The translations under genes and the position numbers were made by a program. A stretch of DNA of 64,000 nucleotides from Emydura subglobosa (Eukaryota > Chordata > Testudines > Chelidae): positions 40,329,943 through 40,393,942 of the forward strand of contig ML679966.1 in NCBI GenBank assembly GCA_007922225.1, read 5' to 3'. Under the pieces are notes generated by a model. The model made no database searches and had not been told where the DNA came from. It worked only from the letters and a program-made list of their open reading frames with translations. Below, piece by piece: positions 46,773-58,961 of the stretch (positions are counted from its first letter, which is position 1; every line of letters begins with the position of its first letter).

Positions 46773-49057
46773 GTCAACTCCCCTTGCTCTCCAGCAGAGA
46801 ACTAGCAGAATTGCCTCCCTTCTCTCATAGGCTTCAGGCGACAAAGTTGGTTTTGTTCTCTGAATGGAACACATTTCACTTTCATTTGCAGAATTCAGTA
46901 AGTCTCTCAATTCACTTGTTTGAGTTTGACAATTTTCTGCAAAATTCATTAAAGCGCAGAGGATTTAGCAGAGGTACTGAACTAAACACATTTGTACTGG
47001 TTCAGAGTGTTGCCTTCAAAACCACATAGGTAAGAACTATGGCTTTTTTAATACCAACTTTTAAAATTCTGCATCAGTTGAGGTCTCATACACATGGTGG
47101 AGAAAGGTACCTATTTGCTACTGGTGAGTGGCTTTTTTCATCTGATGTCTTGGGATTTGCTGAATTTAGCCAAAGTTGTTAGACATTAACAAGCTTCTTT
47201 CCCTTCCACCTGTGCACAAGTTTCTCCTCACCCTGCTAAGGTATTTTGGGGAGGATTTTTGTGGCAGTGGACTGAAACTTTTACAGTCCCTTACATCAGG
47301 AGTGGAAGAGCCTGGACACCCATTGGGGAGAATGTATAGTTATAGCAAAAAAGGGGCCTTCTGCTAAAAACCTCACACACCAATGTAATACGCTCAATTT
47401 CAAACATTTAGATTTCTTATTTTCACCCTAATTACAGTCTCAAGCAGGCTCAACACTAGCACACATTCTCCCCATTCCAGCCCCCACTTCTTAAGGGATT
47501 ATACACATCTGCTAATAGTTTGCCCTCATTGTCATCTCTCGTCAATTATATCACATGCGCTAGCTGGCTTGCATCCCACTCGATTAAGGTAGTGTCTATG
47601 TATACAATATCTCATGTTATGTCTGCATTTAAAACATACATGTATAGAAAGGTTTTTAGCATCTCTATTATGTTACCATTTGGGAGATTGAGTCTTTAAA
47701 CTTCCTCTAGTTTGCACATTGTTTGCCCTTAAGCTGTATTAAGCAAAACTTCCATCACACTACAGCTATTAAAGTAGGGAAAAGGAAGAGATGTTTAAGA
47801 ACCCCAGTTTTTACTGGCCTGTTTCAAACTGTTAGACAGTACGGGATTAAGTGGGCCTGCTGTAGACCACATAGTAAGATACTAACTTCAATAAGTATTA
47901 ACATTCCAGGAAATTAGAAAATTTGGTTCCGTTTAAGCCAAAAGGCTCTACCAAGACCAGACCATTCCATGGACAAGTGCTTATTATCTACTTTTTTTAA
48001 AAAAAAGTAAAATGTAGCAGCTGCTCTATATATCCTTTCCTCATGTCACATCAAAGAGTGGTGCACAACAATCTTGACTGAAATATTAGAAGAGAGCTAT
48101 AGCACCCATTTGGATGCTGTAATGATGTACAGGCCTGCTGTGTGCCCCCCGATACACCAAAATTAAACTGAAAAGCCAAATACTGAGGTTTGTATTTCTA
48201 GGTTGACTACTCGTATGTGTGTGCAATAGACTACATAATTGATAGTTCCACCTGTTAAAATAGTTTTAAACAAAAAACTGACAGATATTCTAAATCTTTA
48301 GCTATTATTGTTTTAAGGTTGTGATGGTTATATCAGAAGAGTAGGTCCATTGTTAGGATAGGCTAACCAATTAAATGTATCCCTGAATAATATTAGGGTA
48401 AGTAAATTTATGTTTTACACAGGAAGAAATTTAAGATGCCAGAATTTGCTAGTTCTCAATACTACAGAAAATACCACATATCTAACCTAAAAAAAAGCAA
48501 AGCACTTGACAAGTATGGCCACATAGTGTGCATGAATCAGCATACTTTTTATATTAAGATCACAGGTATAACTAGCCATTAGAGAAGCCTTTCCAGTGTT
48601 GTAAATCAACCTAATGGTGGAGGCATATGCTTTGAGATTGTAATTATAGGTGTCAGAACCTACTGTAACTGTAATAATAGTCTGAACACCAACACCATCA
48701 TACAGCAAGCCAGAAGGCACATTTTAATATACCAGAACACGATTAAAAAAGAAATTTGGAAGTTACAATTCTAAAGTGCAAGCTTCACTTAACGTAGCTT
48801 CATCAGATTTTTGCAGGATAGTCTAATCATTACACAAGTTGACTGGCTGTTCACATTTGTTTAGTTGGTCTTTGCCCAAGACAAGAAACGCCGAGCATTT
48901 CATATTTTCAACTTCCAGATTTTCATGCAGTAACACAAAACTTGCAATCTTTGGGTGTGAGTTCAGGGAAAGGTCTTTTTTTTTTTTTTTTTTTTTTAAA
49001 AAGTGTTTACTTTGCCTTGGATTTTAAATAATGAAATCAGGATACTGATAATATTTT
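46773..49057. other. Non-coding, nothing recognised
   Basis: AT-rich. A T22 run lies at 48976-48997 and is followed by A-rich bases. No exon or repeat family recognised. Confidence 0.55.
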
Positions 49058-49417
49058 TTATCATCAGGATATTGGGGCAGCAGTGGGTTGCTGTCTGGGA
49101 GCTGCTTGTGTGCTTGCTGCTGTTATAGTTTATCAAGGGCACCTACGCCCCTTTTTGCATACTTCTGTTTGAAATCTGAAATGACTCAATGAATTCATGA
49201 CAGCAGATTCAAGTAACCCCCACTGTTCATTTTACTTGATTACATCACTTGACTCTCCAAATTCATCTATTAATCCATTAAGAGACGTTTCAGATTTCAA
49301 ACAGAACAATGCAAAAAGGGGCCTAGGTGCCCTTTGATAAACTGTAGCAGCAGCAGCAAGCAAGCACACCAGCAGCTCCCAGACATCAATCCACTGCCTC
49401 CCCAATATCCCGATGAA
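49058..49417. mobile_element. Fold-back element: 125-bp inverted arms around a 100-bp loop
   Basis: The left arm (about 49058-49183) includes CATCAGGATATTGGGGCAGC, GGGAGCTGCTTGTGTGCTTG, TATAGTTTATCAAGGGCACC and GTTTGAAATCTGAAA. The right arm (about 49288-49417) is its reverse complement with scattered changes: TTTCAGATTTCAAAC, GGTGCCCTTTGATAAACTGT, CAAGCACACCAGCAGCTCCC, CCCAATATCCCGATGA. Total about 360 bp with no coding capacity. It is most simply a MITE or fold-back transposon. A single transcript would form a long hairpin. No clear target-site duplication was found. Confidence 0.85.
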
Positions 49418-50675
49418 ATAGATTGACCTTGCAATGAACTCAGATTATTTGGACTGGGCAGGAAAACAGATTCCAAGTTATCAGTCCCCTCTCAAATCAA
49501 GGCAGGGCTTCTACATATCATGCATTTCATGCAACTCATGAGGATTTGGCAGCCCAATCATGCATTCCCACTTCTCAGCTGTGATGTCACACAGCCAATT
49601 AATGTGAAGGAAAGTTTAAGGCATTTACCTGCTGTTGCACCTTTTGGCTGCCGGAAACCGCTGAGGCAGCTCCTGTCCTCCTGCTGGATCAGAGCCAGGC
49701 ACGAGCAGCCCAGTGACAGCAACAGCTGAGGGATAAAGCTATGGTAGCAGCACCAGATGATGGAACCTCACCTGCTCCCATGCTCTCCCTGGAATATCAA
49801 ACCCACTCCAACCCTCAGCAACCACCCCTCTCTTCAGCAGAACCAACAGTCATAGTAACTACCCACCTAGTTACCACCCCTTGCCAGAACTCTTCAGCAT
49901 CTAGCCCAGGCAGTGCTGCTGTTATATTCTGTTCCAGGTCCTCCCCCCCCGCTCAGGGCAGGGCGGGTTGATCATAAAATTAGGTTGGATTATTTGCTAA
50001 TTCTCTCAATGAATCATTTGACTAGCACTGGGTTGGGGATTGGGCAAAACTTCATTGAAGTTGGTGAGTGTGAAAGCTGCCCTTCATTCAGGCTAAATGT
50101 CAGAGGCAGTTAAATTATTTTTGTAGAGTAAGGTAACTTACTCTACAACGACTGAGTAACTGAAATAGAAACCAGTACTCTCTCACAGGCCAGCAAACAT
50201 CATTACACTGGTTATACTATCGTCACTTTTTTCCTCTTAAATTTTTTTTTTTTGGTGCGCAACTGTGAGGTTTTAGAATCTAAACTGGCACTCCAGAATC
50301 TGGGGCCTTAGGTGCAGGTATATAGTGCTTATGCCTTAATCCAGCTTTCCTCTACATTACTAGCTCATGTAACAATTGACAGGGACACATCCTCATTTAG
50401 AAGTGACTATAGATCCTCGCAATGTTTTCCAGTTTTTCCTGAGCACCTCCTCAGTCCTATCCAGACTGAGCTTCAGTCAATGAACTATAAGGATTCTCCC
50501 AAAGCCTAGGCCAGACACAGATCGCTAGCAAATAGTTTGGGCATTGAAGATGTGGTTCTGCTGCATATTCTGATTGCAATATTGTACATTCAAACTCCTG
50601 CACAGCAAAAATTTGAAGTGTTAACAAAGAATGTTAACAAAAAATGTTAAAGAAACAAAGTATGTTAAAGAATGT
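49418..50675. other. Non-coding, moderately GC-rich patch at 49.6-49.97 kb
   Basis: Sequence around 49620-49970 is richer in C and G (for example GCTGCCGGAAACCGCTGAGG and CCTCCCCCCCCGCTCAGG) but has few CpGs and no recognised gene or repeat. Overlapping open frames of 65-76 codons look random. Confidence 0.5.
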
Positions 50676-50757
50676 CCCTTTTGTTTTGTGCATTGCCTAG
50701 CACAATAGGGTCCGAGGCCGTGACGGCTTCCTGGGCACTACAGCAATACAAATACTA
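50676..50757 (+). repeat. 3' end of an old interspersed repeat
   Basis: Contains TTTTGTGCATTGCCTAGCAC, AATAGGGTCCGAGGCC and CTGGGCACTACAGCAATACA followed by AATA-rich bases. I recognise this as the tail of a dispersed amniote repeat (LINE2/SINE-tail-like), but the family is not certain. Confidence 0.5.
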
Positions 50758-52845
50758 TTAAGAAAAGCACACTTACTAATTTTCTTTTTGGAAGTGTTCG
50801 GTATTTTGATAAAAAGTATCAGAGACAGCGCCAATTAGTGTACCAAGCAGCATTTTAAAGTGGCTTTAAAATGTTTGAACATTTCTGGAGCATGAAGAAA
50901 AGAAGACGGACCAGTTTTAACAGGTTCTCTCTCACATTCCATTTTAAAAAGCAGCAGTTCAATAGTTCTCCCCACACCTTAAAGGGGAGCATATCACACT
51001 AGTATTTGCAGTCACATCAGCAACATTCAGAGGATACAATGCATCAATCAATATATGGTAAATCACTTCCAATTACCCTTCCCCCCCCCCCCCGCAGTGT
51101 GGCATATTTATGTACAAAAGCCACTAATACTTGATTTTAATGTTTTACTTCATGTTTTCCAGTGTCTTAAATGCACTGTAGCACTAAATGACAACCATAC
51201 ACAGAAGTAAGTTTCCTCTTGAGAAAACTCTAGTAATCAATGTTGCCTTCATCTGTTCATGAAATATTAAACTTGCATTGCCACACACAATTCAAGAAAT
51301 GGAAGCATATTCTCTGCTAACCACACGAGACAAACAGCAAGAAATGTACATCTTACTTCATATTTATAGCATAATCTGTTTTAAGAGCTACATTTAAGCT
51401 TGGAAAACTGCTCATGCCTTTCAGAATACATCATTCCTCCCATACAAAACAAAAAGCCCTCAAATTACTTGCCAAGTTTATCAGAACAAACATTTTTTAA
51501 CACATTGTGGTGAGAGTCGGTTATTTGCCAAAACCTCTGCTCAGTAGCACACAAGCTGCTATAGTGTAGGAAAAATCCAAATGCCAGACTGCATAGGAAG
51601 TCCTCTCGAGTTTTCTGTTTTCAAAGATGAACTCAGCCATGCAGCAACAACAGGGCTCAGCTTAGTGACTTTTTCAAACTAAAGAATGTTCCTTGAACTC
51701 TCTGCCAACAGTGCATCATAGACTCGTTTGCCAACAATGCATCGTAGGGTAGATTTTTGCCAAGCATTTAATGACTAAGAAAAGATACTTGTGCTCAGTC
51801 GTTCCTCTGTAGCACTTCAAGTTCCATAGTTTATTTACAGTACAAGACGAGTTCAATATGACAAAGTGAGCCACTGGTTAGCATATCCATGTCCAATAGG
51901 CGAGTGGGAGGGACTTAGACTAAATTACCATTCCCTGTTGCCTAGTGACTGCTTGAGAACTTGATCAGCCAGAATGTAAGGAAACCAGGAAATTCAATAA
52001 GGACAAGGGATTCTTTAGTCTGGATGTTAGTTTCTCAAACTTCAGGATTTCCAAGATTTACAGTGATATGTTAAAGGAAGAGGCATTTAACTATTTAGAA
52101 AATATCTATATCTAAGGTAGAAAATTGCAAACTAGTGTTTTTACGAAGTTGTAGGCTCATGTGTCTCAAGCAAGCAAGCACATGGCAGTTCAGAAATGTG
52201 TTGAGTTTGAGTTAGCAGCTTTGCCCTTAGTTTTCTGACTGCTGATACATCACCACTAGAGAGATTTTTCTATTGTTAGCCACTTAAGGCCTTTACCTCT
52301 CCATTCTTTGATTGGTCCCCTAAAAAGCTGTTTTTCAGCCTACAAAACAAAAATTTCACTAGAACCAAAGCTGGAAAATGAATGATTTTGTAACAACTTG
52401 TGCCAACACACCTTTGCACCTCAGTATCATTGCTCTCAGCACAGCTTTGGAAGTGGTTACTGCTGCCACAAACTCAGATGGGACACTGTTTGAAGAGCTC
52501 AGAAGAGCATGCGCTCTCCAAGTCTCTGTAACAGAAGGGTTGGTTTAATCTTTTATTTCATCCAGCTTGCAGGGTAACAGTACAAGTCTTGTAATTTCAT
52601 GGCAATCATCTGCAGCTCAGCGTGGAGCAGCTTAATTCTAGTCCACCTTCAGATATTTTAAGGATGGAATAGTAATTCAGAAGACTGGTGGCTGAAACAT
52701 GGAAATGAAGATTCCTTAGCACCAACAAAATTGAAATGCCTATAATTCCAGCTAGGCAAAATTTTTACTGCAATTTTTTTTCAAATGAAAAACACAGATC
52801 CAGTGACACCATTTTTCTGACTTGCTTGATAGAACAAAAAGCAAA
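50758..52845. other. Non-coding, nothing recognised
   Basis: AT-rich. A C13 run lies at 51081-51093. A partial repetition of a GCCAACA(G/A)TGCATC motif occurs near 51704 and 51731. No gene seen. Confidence 0.55.
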
Positions 52846-53099
52846 AAGGTCTCAAGTTGCAATGGGAAAGAGCTAACTTGGATATTAGGAAAAACTTTTT
52901 CATTAGGAGGGTGGTGAAGCACTGGAATGGGTTATCTGGGGAGATGGTGGAATCTCCATCCTTTGAGATTTTTAAGGCCAAGCTTGATAAAGCACTGGCT
53001 GGGTTGATTTAATTGGGGTTGGTCCTGCTTTGCGTAGGGGTTTGGACTAGATGGCCTCCTGCAATTCCTTCCAACACTGATCTTCTGTGATTCTATGAG
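52846..53099 (+). mobile_element. CR1 LINE 3' end, plus orientation
   Basis: Blocks typical of CR1 3' ends follow in order: TTGGATATTAGGAAAAACTT, 'CATTAGGAGGGTGGTGAAGC', 'ACTGGAATGGGTTATCTGGG', 'GGTTTGGACTAGATGGCCTC', and the terminal TTCTGTGATTCTATGA with its short tail repeats. The last ORF2 codons and the 3' UTR are present; everything upstream is missing, as usual for 5'-truncated CR1 insertions. Confidence 0.95.
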
Positions 53100-54513
53100 T
53101 GGAAAAACAACAAAATCCAAAATGTTTTGATTCAAAATGATTTTTCATTTCAAATTTTCCTTTGTTTAAACAACTCTAAAAAACCCAACATTTTGCTTCA
53201 AGTCAAACTAAGTGTTTTCATCTATTCAAAAAAAATTTTTTTTTAAAATACTATCAGGAGCAAGTCTGTCTTTGCCTCATTAGAAAGCAATCTGGAAAGG
53301 ATAAGAGCCTGGAGCTTTCATAAACCTCAATATGAGATTTACCTTCATTAGATTCTTTTTAACCATACTGTAAAGAGCTCTGGTAGAACAAATGATTATG
53401 CACATATAAATTGGTGAGCAAGAACATATATTAATTACTAGAGTTCTTTACAGCTCTTTTAAGAAATCCCTTCAGTTTAATCAAGAGCTTCAGACATTGT
53501 GGGAAAAACTGAAGAGAGGTGCATGGGCTGAGTGTAATGATCTCACATTTCACCTTGATCTTCTGGAAATTTGTTTAGTCTCATTCTAGTACGAGAATAT
53601 CAGAAAATCCTTACATTCCTGAAAATGAAAGTAGAGAGCTTCTGTAATGCAAAGCCTCACACTTACCTACTTCCCTCAAACATGCAATCTTAGCTCCTCA
53701 GTGAGGTCAACAAAAAAATAGTATTGATGCTGACATCTCTGCTAACAAACCTACTAGTATCAAGAGACCTCAAGGTGTCAGCAGCTAGACGCTATTGCAC
53801 ATTATCGGAAAATGTGGTCCCCCTCCTCCTAGACAATTGTGGTATAGTAAGATCTGGACTTTTCTTGTAAAGGAAAAGCTTTCACACCAAGCATGTACAC
53901 AAGAGCAGCGCCAATAAAAGGATAGAAGTTTGGTCGCTCTTTTAGCATACTCCAAAGAGGACAACTTTCCAGCCAGCAAGTCAGAATCTTTAACTAGGTT
54001 CTTTAAATATTGACAATGTTAACTGACCCTGAACAAGCAGTGTACAAATATTGTATATTAACTTTTTATTGTAACTGTCTTTAAAAAGTTTTAAGAGAAG
54101 CTTTATTAGAGGCCAGTCTGCTGCTACGAAAGTTCAGGCCTCCACTTTTCTGTGCTTGATTGGAACCGTGCAGGAATAAACTCTGGATAGCAGCGTACTA
54201 AATAAAGTCAGTCCAACACATGGAGTGTTGAGAGTGTTCAACTCCAATATGTCAGCAGATGAAGGAAGTGTTGGAAGGGAAGTTATACACTTGGCAAGCC
54301 TCTTCCAAAGCACTGACATACAGCCTGAGTAGTTACAAAGGCTGCAGATCTTTCAGACTGTGCCAAGACTACCAGTCACTTTTGCATCACTATCAGGGAT
54401 GTCTTTCACAGTTGCTTTAGACAGCACTCAAAGCAGAGTATCTATGAATATTGGAAATCATCTGATGCATGTCTTATGTCTTGACATGACAAGAATGAGA
54501 GCCCCACAGTCGA
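53100..54513. other. Non-coding, nothing recognised
   Basis: AT-rich with short A/T homopolymers near 53226-53245. No gene or repeat family recognised. Confidence 0.55.
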
Positions 54514-54712
54514 TAAGAGGTTGTGTCTACACTGACATCGCGTCGCCCTAAATAAGTGAACATAAGCCCTACACCTCATTGACGTGGTTTTATTATGGTG
54601 ACATAGCAGGGGAGTTACATTGATAAGAGGAGCATTTTAGTCTGTAAACCTCCACTGTTTTGTCGACAAAAGCTTTTTTCCAGCAAAACTCTCCAGTGTA
54701 GACCAGCCCTTA
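54514..54712. mobile_element. 199-bp Harbinger-like MITE
   Basis: The left end TAAGAGGTTGTGTCTACACT and the reverse complement of the right end TAAGGGCTGGTCTACACT are inverted repeats. Each ends in TAA/TTA, which fits a 3-bp TAA target preference. The 'GTCTACACT' terminus resembles the ends of the Harbinger element at 42783-46769. Non-coding interior, so non-autonomous. Mobilisation by a Harbinger transposase is inferred. Confidence 0.75.
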
Positions 54713-57700
54713 TGCTCCCTGCCTGTGACCAAATGACAGGGTGAGACAGAAGGCAGCCAAGTAATAAGGTCAGTCCATCTGCAGCAGACTTATTCATTTT
54801 GTCAAATGAGTTGATAACATTGTGTTTATCCTTATATCCACAGATTCACGTTGTGGTATATTAGCAAGTACTACTGTTGCCACTGAGACCAGTGTGTGCT
54901 CAACTTAGTAAGTTTAACCACCCCCATGATTAGGTGTACTCTTCCCATTCTTGCAGCTTTCAAGGGTACTCCTTAACTTCATTATTAGAACTGGGGCTGA
55001 TCACAGCAGTATTTGATTCTTCTAGCAGATCCTTACTGTGAAGATGCAGGTCAGGACATGACTCCCCAACAGTGTTCAGGATGTATTCATGATGCAGCTG
55101 CTATTCCTCAAAGTAAGCACTTGCCCCAACTCACGGCTCCATGATATGGAAGGCTCCTTTGTTAGTATACACCCCATTATAATTAACTACCATGTGGTTT
55201 TGTCTCCATGAAATACCCATCCAATATATTGGAGTCAAAACAAACCATCACCTCCATGCAAAGTGTAGTCTTTTTACCGCTGTCTTGTCCTTCCATCTCT
55301 CATATTATCCCTCTACTATTCATTTCAGCCATCTTTTGTATCTTGTCAGAGTGGATCATGTACTTTCTGGGGCAGATTCTGCATTTGTTCATCTAGAATT
55401 TAGCACAAATAGATCCTTGACCAAGGATAGGCTACTTTTGAGATATCCCCCATACAGTATTTGAAACTAGCTACATATTGCAGTGCTGGACTGGGTTTTT
55501 CGTACCTGGAAGTAAAACTTACATGAGAACCCAAAAGACTAAAAACTAAGCAAAACTGAGTAGCATGTTTTATTGTCCAAATTAAAACAAGGAATTAACA
55601 AAAAGTGAGATTATGCTTTAAATTAAATTAATTTCAATCTAAATTAGAATTCCTTAAATAGAACTTTAAATGTAACCCTATCCCTTTAAAATTAAAGTGT
55701 TACAAATGAAACTCGTCAATTGAGTTATTTGATTTTATTGGCACGTAGCACACAAGTAGAGTAATCCTCCTATTGCTAGCCAGTAAAGCACCCAACATCA
55801 GATTTAGATTTCTCTGTATCATTTAAGTTTGATATAGACTTTAACCGCACCCCCAAACACTATAACCGGGAAACATAGGCCCAATTTATACAGGATCACT
55901 TTCACCTTGTTTTAATGTAGATCCCAACCATAAACCAGTTAAAGAACAGGTCTATTTTAAAAACAGCTCAGCTACAGGAATAGTCTGATAACTCATGTTC
56001 CCAATGTTTGTTGGCAAAGAGTTTGAGGGTTAAAGTACAGGAAGACAACCACCACCAACTTGGTATTTGGACATTTAGTGTAAAATATACACTATAGACC
56101 TTTCCACTCAGCCTCCAAGTATTTGCCAATCCAAATTATAGGGGTAATTTTTGGAATATCTTGGCATCAAGTCACCAAGTACACTGTTGCAGAGTACCCT
56201 ATAAGTCTCAGCCATTAAGTGATCCAACAATTTGCATTATTCTAGAAGACATCTAGACCTAATCTGTGGAAGCTGGAGGTTAAATCCCACCTATGTCAGT
56301 TTTCACATAGGTCAGATTTATGTTGGCATTGGATGGACAACTCTTTCCAGTTAGCACAAACAGCTGCACTGTAACATTAATGGACAACTTCTTAGATTCT
56401 GTTCTTTTTAGCATTTAGATTACAGGAGAATTGTTTAAAAATATGATCTCTGATGAAAAATCATTGGACACTAATAGCTGACTAGCTAGAAACACCTAGG
56501 TGTAACAGCATGCATTGACTATGCACTGCTTATGTTCATATACCTATAAAAAGTAGGTTCTTTCCATTACCTACACCATCTGAGTGAGTTTTTATTGCAA
56601 GTACTGACATAGGAGCAAACAAAAAAACTTCCACAAATTGTCTATATATGAGCATCTCATACACAGTATGGAAGCTTCAAGCCACTAGAGTAACTACCTG
56701 TGGATGGAATCTCTCTAGCCTGCTTGTGATTAGAAAGATTATCCCTCACCAGTAGAGTTTTCTTTAGGCTTATGTAAATTGAAAGTGCTTTCTAAAGCAA
56801 GTTTAAAGTATTTCAGAAGTCAGCTAATGCTGGGACTAAATAGTTGCACAGAAGTGTTTAGAGGAAAATATTTCCAATAAAATAGAAATAAAGTACACTT
56901 CACTGGTGTGCTATTTCAGTAAGTTTTTAACTTGTCTTAGGCTTTTGACCTGGTGTCCATCACCACTTTACCCCAAACGAAAGATTAGATTTCTTTTATT
57001 TTTTGGGAGGGTGAGAAAAGCTACTACAATAATTTAGAATTGGACCTCATTTATATTGGAAACCCCAGAAATAAAGCGAATCAGACCAAAACCTACATTT
57101 TCCCTACCTTTGTATTCTGTGTTGGAGCAGAGGGGAAAGGAAGAGAAAAATCATTTGTTTATATTCCCTAAAAAGTAATTGTATCAGTCATAGCATCCAC
57201 AAGATAGTATTTTTTGGCACAGTTTATACTTCCATATCAGTGTCTTACACACCACTCTCTAGGGCATATAAATAAGTGATACAGTAAATTATATGTTAAA
57301 TCAATGCTGAGCATTTGCAATGTTTTTACATTCTTTGGCTAGACTAGGCATGCACTCAAAAGATTCATTTTGTTTAACAGTGATCCAGAAATGTATCTAG
57401 TTGCTGAACACTAAACACAGAAACCATACAGTTTAATCAATGTTCGTTGACATGAGTTCAGACCTTGCAATGTTTAAGTACACGATTACTGAGAAGATTG
57501 TAGTTACAGAATGTAGATCTTACTTCGCTATATTTTAGGGTTCTTTTTAGAAGTCTCAGGCTTGATTTCCACAGCCACAGAAGTGCTCAGGAAAAATTGC
57601 AAGTCACAAAACAGAATGAGGAAAAAAGAATTGTGTTCCTTTTCCAAGACAGTGGTAGGCATACAGTGCTGGACTTTACTTGGGTAGGCAGAGCACCTGG

Positions 57701-58289
57701 TCCATCTGAGGTCACAATGAAAAGGCTGGATTTGATGTGCCAGTCCCATTGTTACAGCTTCCACTTCTTTCCCAGTGACAGAAACTAGCAGACAGTATCT
57801 AATTAGAAGGAAAAAGCACATACTGGGAGAGTTCAAACTCCTAAAAAGGGTTGTTCAGATTTCTGAAACCCTTACTGTACTCCATGCTCACGCTAATTAT
57901 AGCACTTATTTGCACTGACACTTGCAGAACAAAGCAATTTTATTTACAGATTTACATGAGTGCCCCTTTTATGCTATCTTGCTGCATGAGTCCATTAAAC
58001 AGATTGGTTATACATTCATAAGTTACTAACCTTAAAGGAAAGGGAAATAATTTCTTGAAAAATTTGAACAGGAGTCCAGACAAACACCTTCTTCCAACAA
58101 TCCTAATCCAATAACCATGACCAAAAACTCTGCGAACACCAGTTCTATTTGACAAGTCCTATGTACAGAATTAAGTGCCATCTCAAACACTACTGTTAGC
58201 ATTTTCCTAATAATGAATAAAGCAGAAAGCTCTATTTAACTGCTCATTTTCTGACTTAATATTTAATTAATGAAAAGAAGCCTACATAC
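54713..58289. other. Non-coding, nothing recognised
   Basis: 3.6 kb of AT-rich sequence. The 102-codon minus-strand frame at 57528-57836 was inspected and shows no domain. No transposon ends recognised. Confidence 0.5.
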
Positions 58290-58961
58290 TAGGGATGTGA
58301 CAAGATAAACATTCAAATGGTGAGCAGCAGTTTTACCATTTAGCGAATTCATCAAACATTTAAAGGAGGAGGTAAAGGCTTGTCCCAGAGAGCTTGAGCC
58401 TCACAGCTGTGGCAGCTGCTTATGGGGGGAAGGAGGCGGGTGTCGGCGGAGGAGTGAGGGAGCACTGGGCTGGCTGGTCCCTGGGAACTGGAGTGCCCAG
58501 CTGTAACAGATCAGAGATTGTGTGCTGGAAGGAGCCACCCCTGGGCTCAGGAACCGAGTTACTCATTCATTAACTGAGCAACTCAGTTATTAACACAAAT
58601 CAACTCATTAACTTTAACTCCCCCAATCATCAACTCAGTAACACATTAACTCAGACTTCATGCATTTAACCATTCTTAACCATTTTATTTTAACTTTTAA
58701 AAAATTAAAACTATTTATAAAGCTGAAATGCAATGTGTGTCATTATTTAAGCTTACAAAGGTAGCATGTCACTGCAGTAAATTAGCAAACACTTAACAGG
58801 CTGACCTGCACACCTTCTGGTCTCCCCTTCTTCTAGAGTGGGACCCACAGGATTCTGCCCAGCTTCTCTTTCGCAGTGGAAGGAGCCCACAACATTTAAC
58901 ATGTGTGTTCTATATTTAGAACATTTAAACTGATCTCATTAACTGAATTTTTACATCCCTA
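58290..58961. mobile_element. hAT-like non-autonomous DNA transposon, 672 bp
   Basis: The ends are inverted: left TAGGGATGTGACAAG, right (reverse complement) TAGGGATGTAAAAATTC, with nine perfect terminal bases. They are flanked by 8-bp near-identical repeats, CTACATAC at 58282-58289 and TTACATAC at 58962-58969 (7 of 8), the target duplication length of hAT elements. The interior has a GC-rich part (58370-58560) and a part made of degenerate ATTAACTCA-like repeats (58565-58670). There is no transposase frame. Confidence 0.85.
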
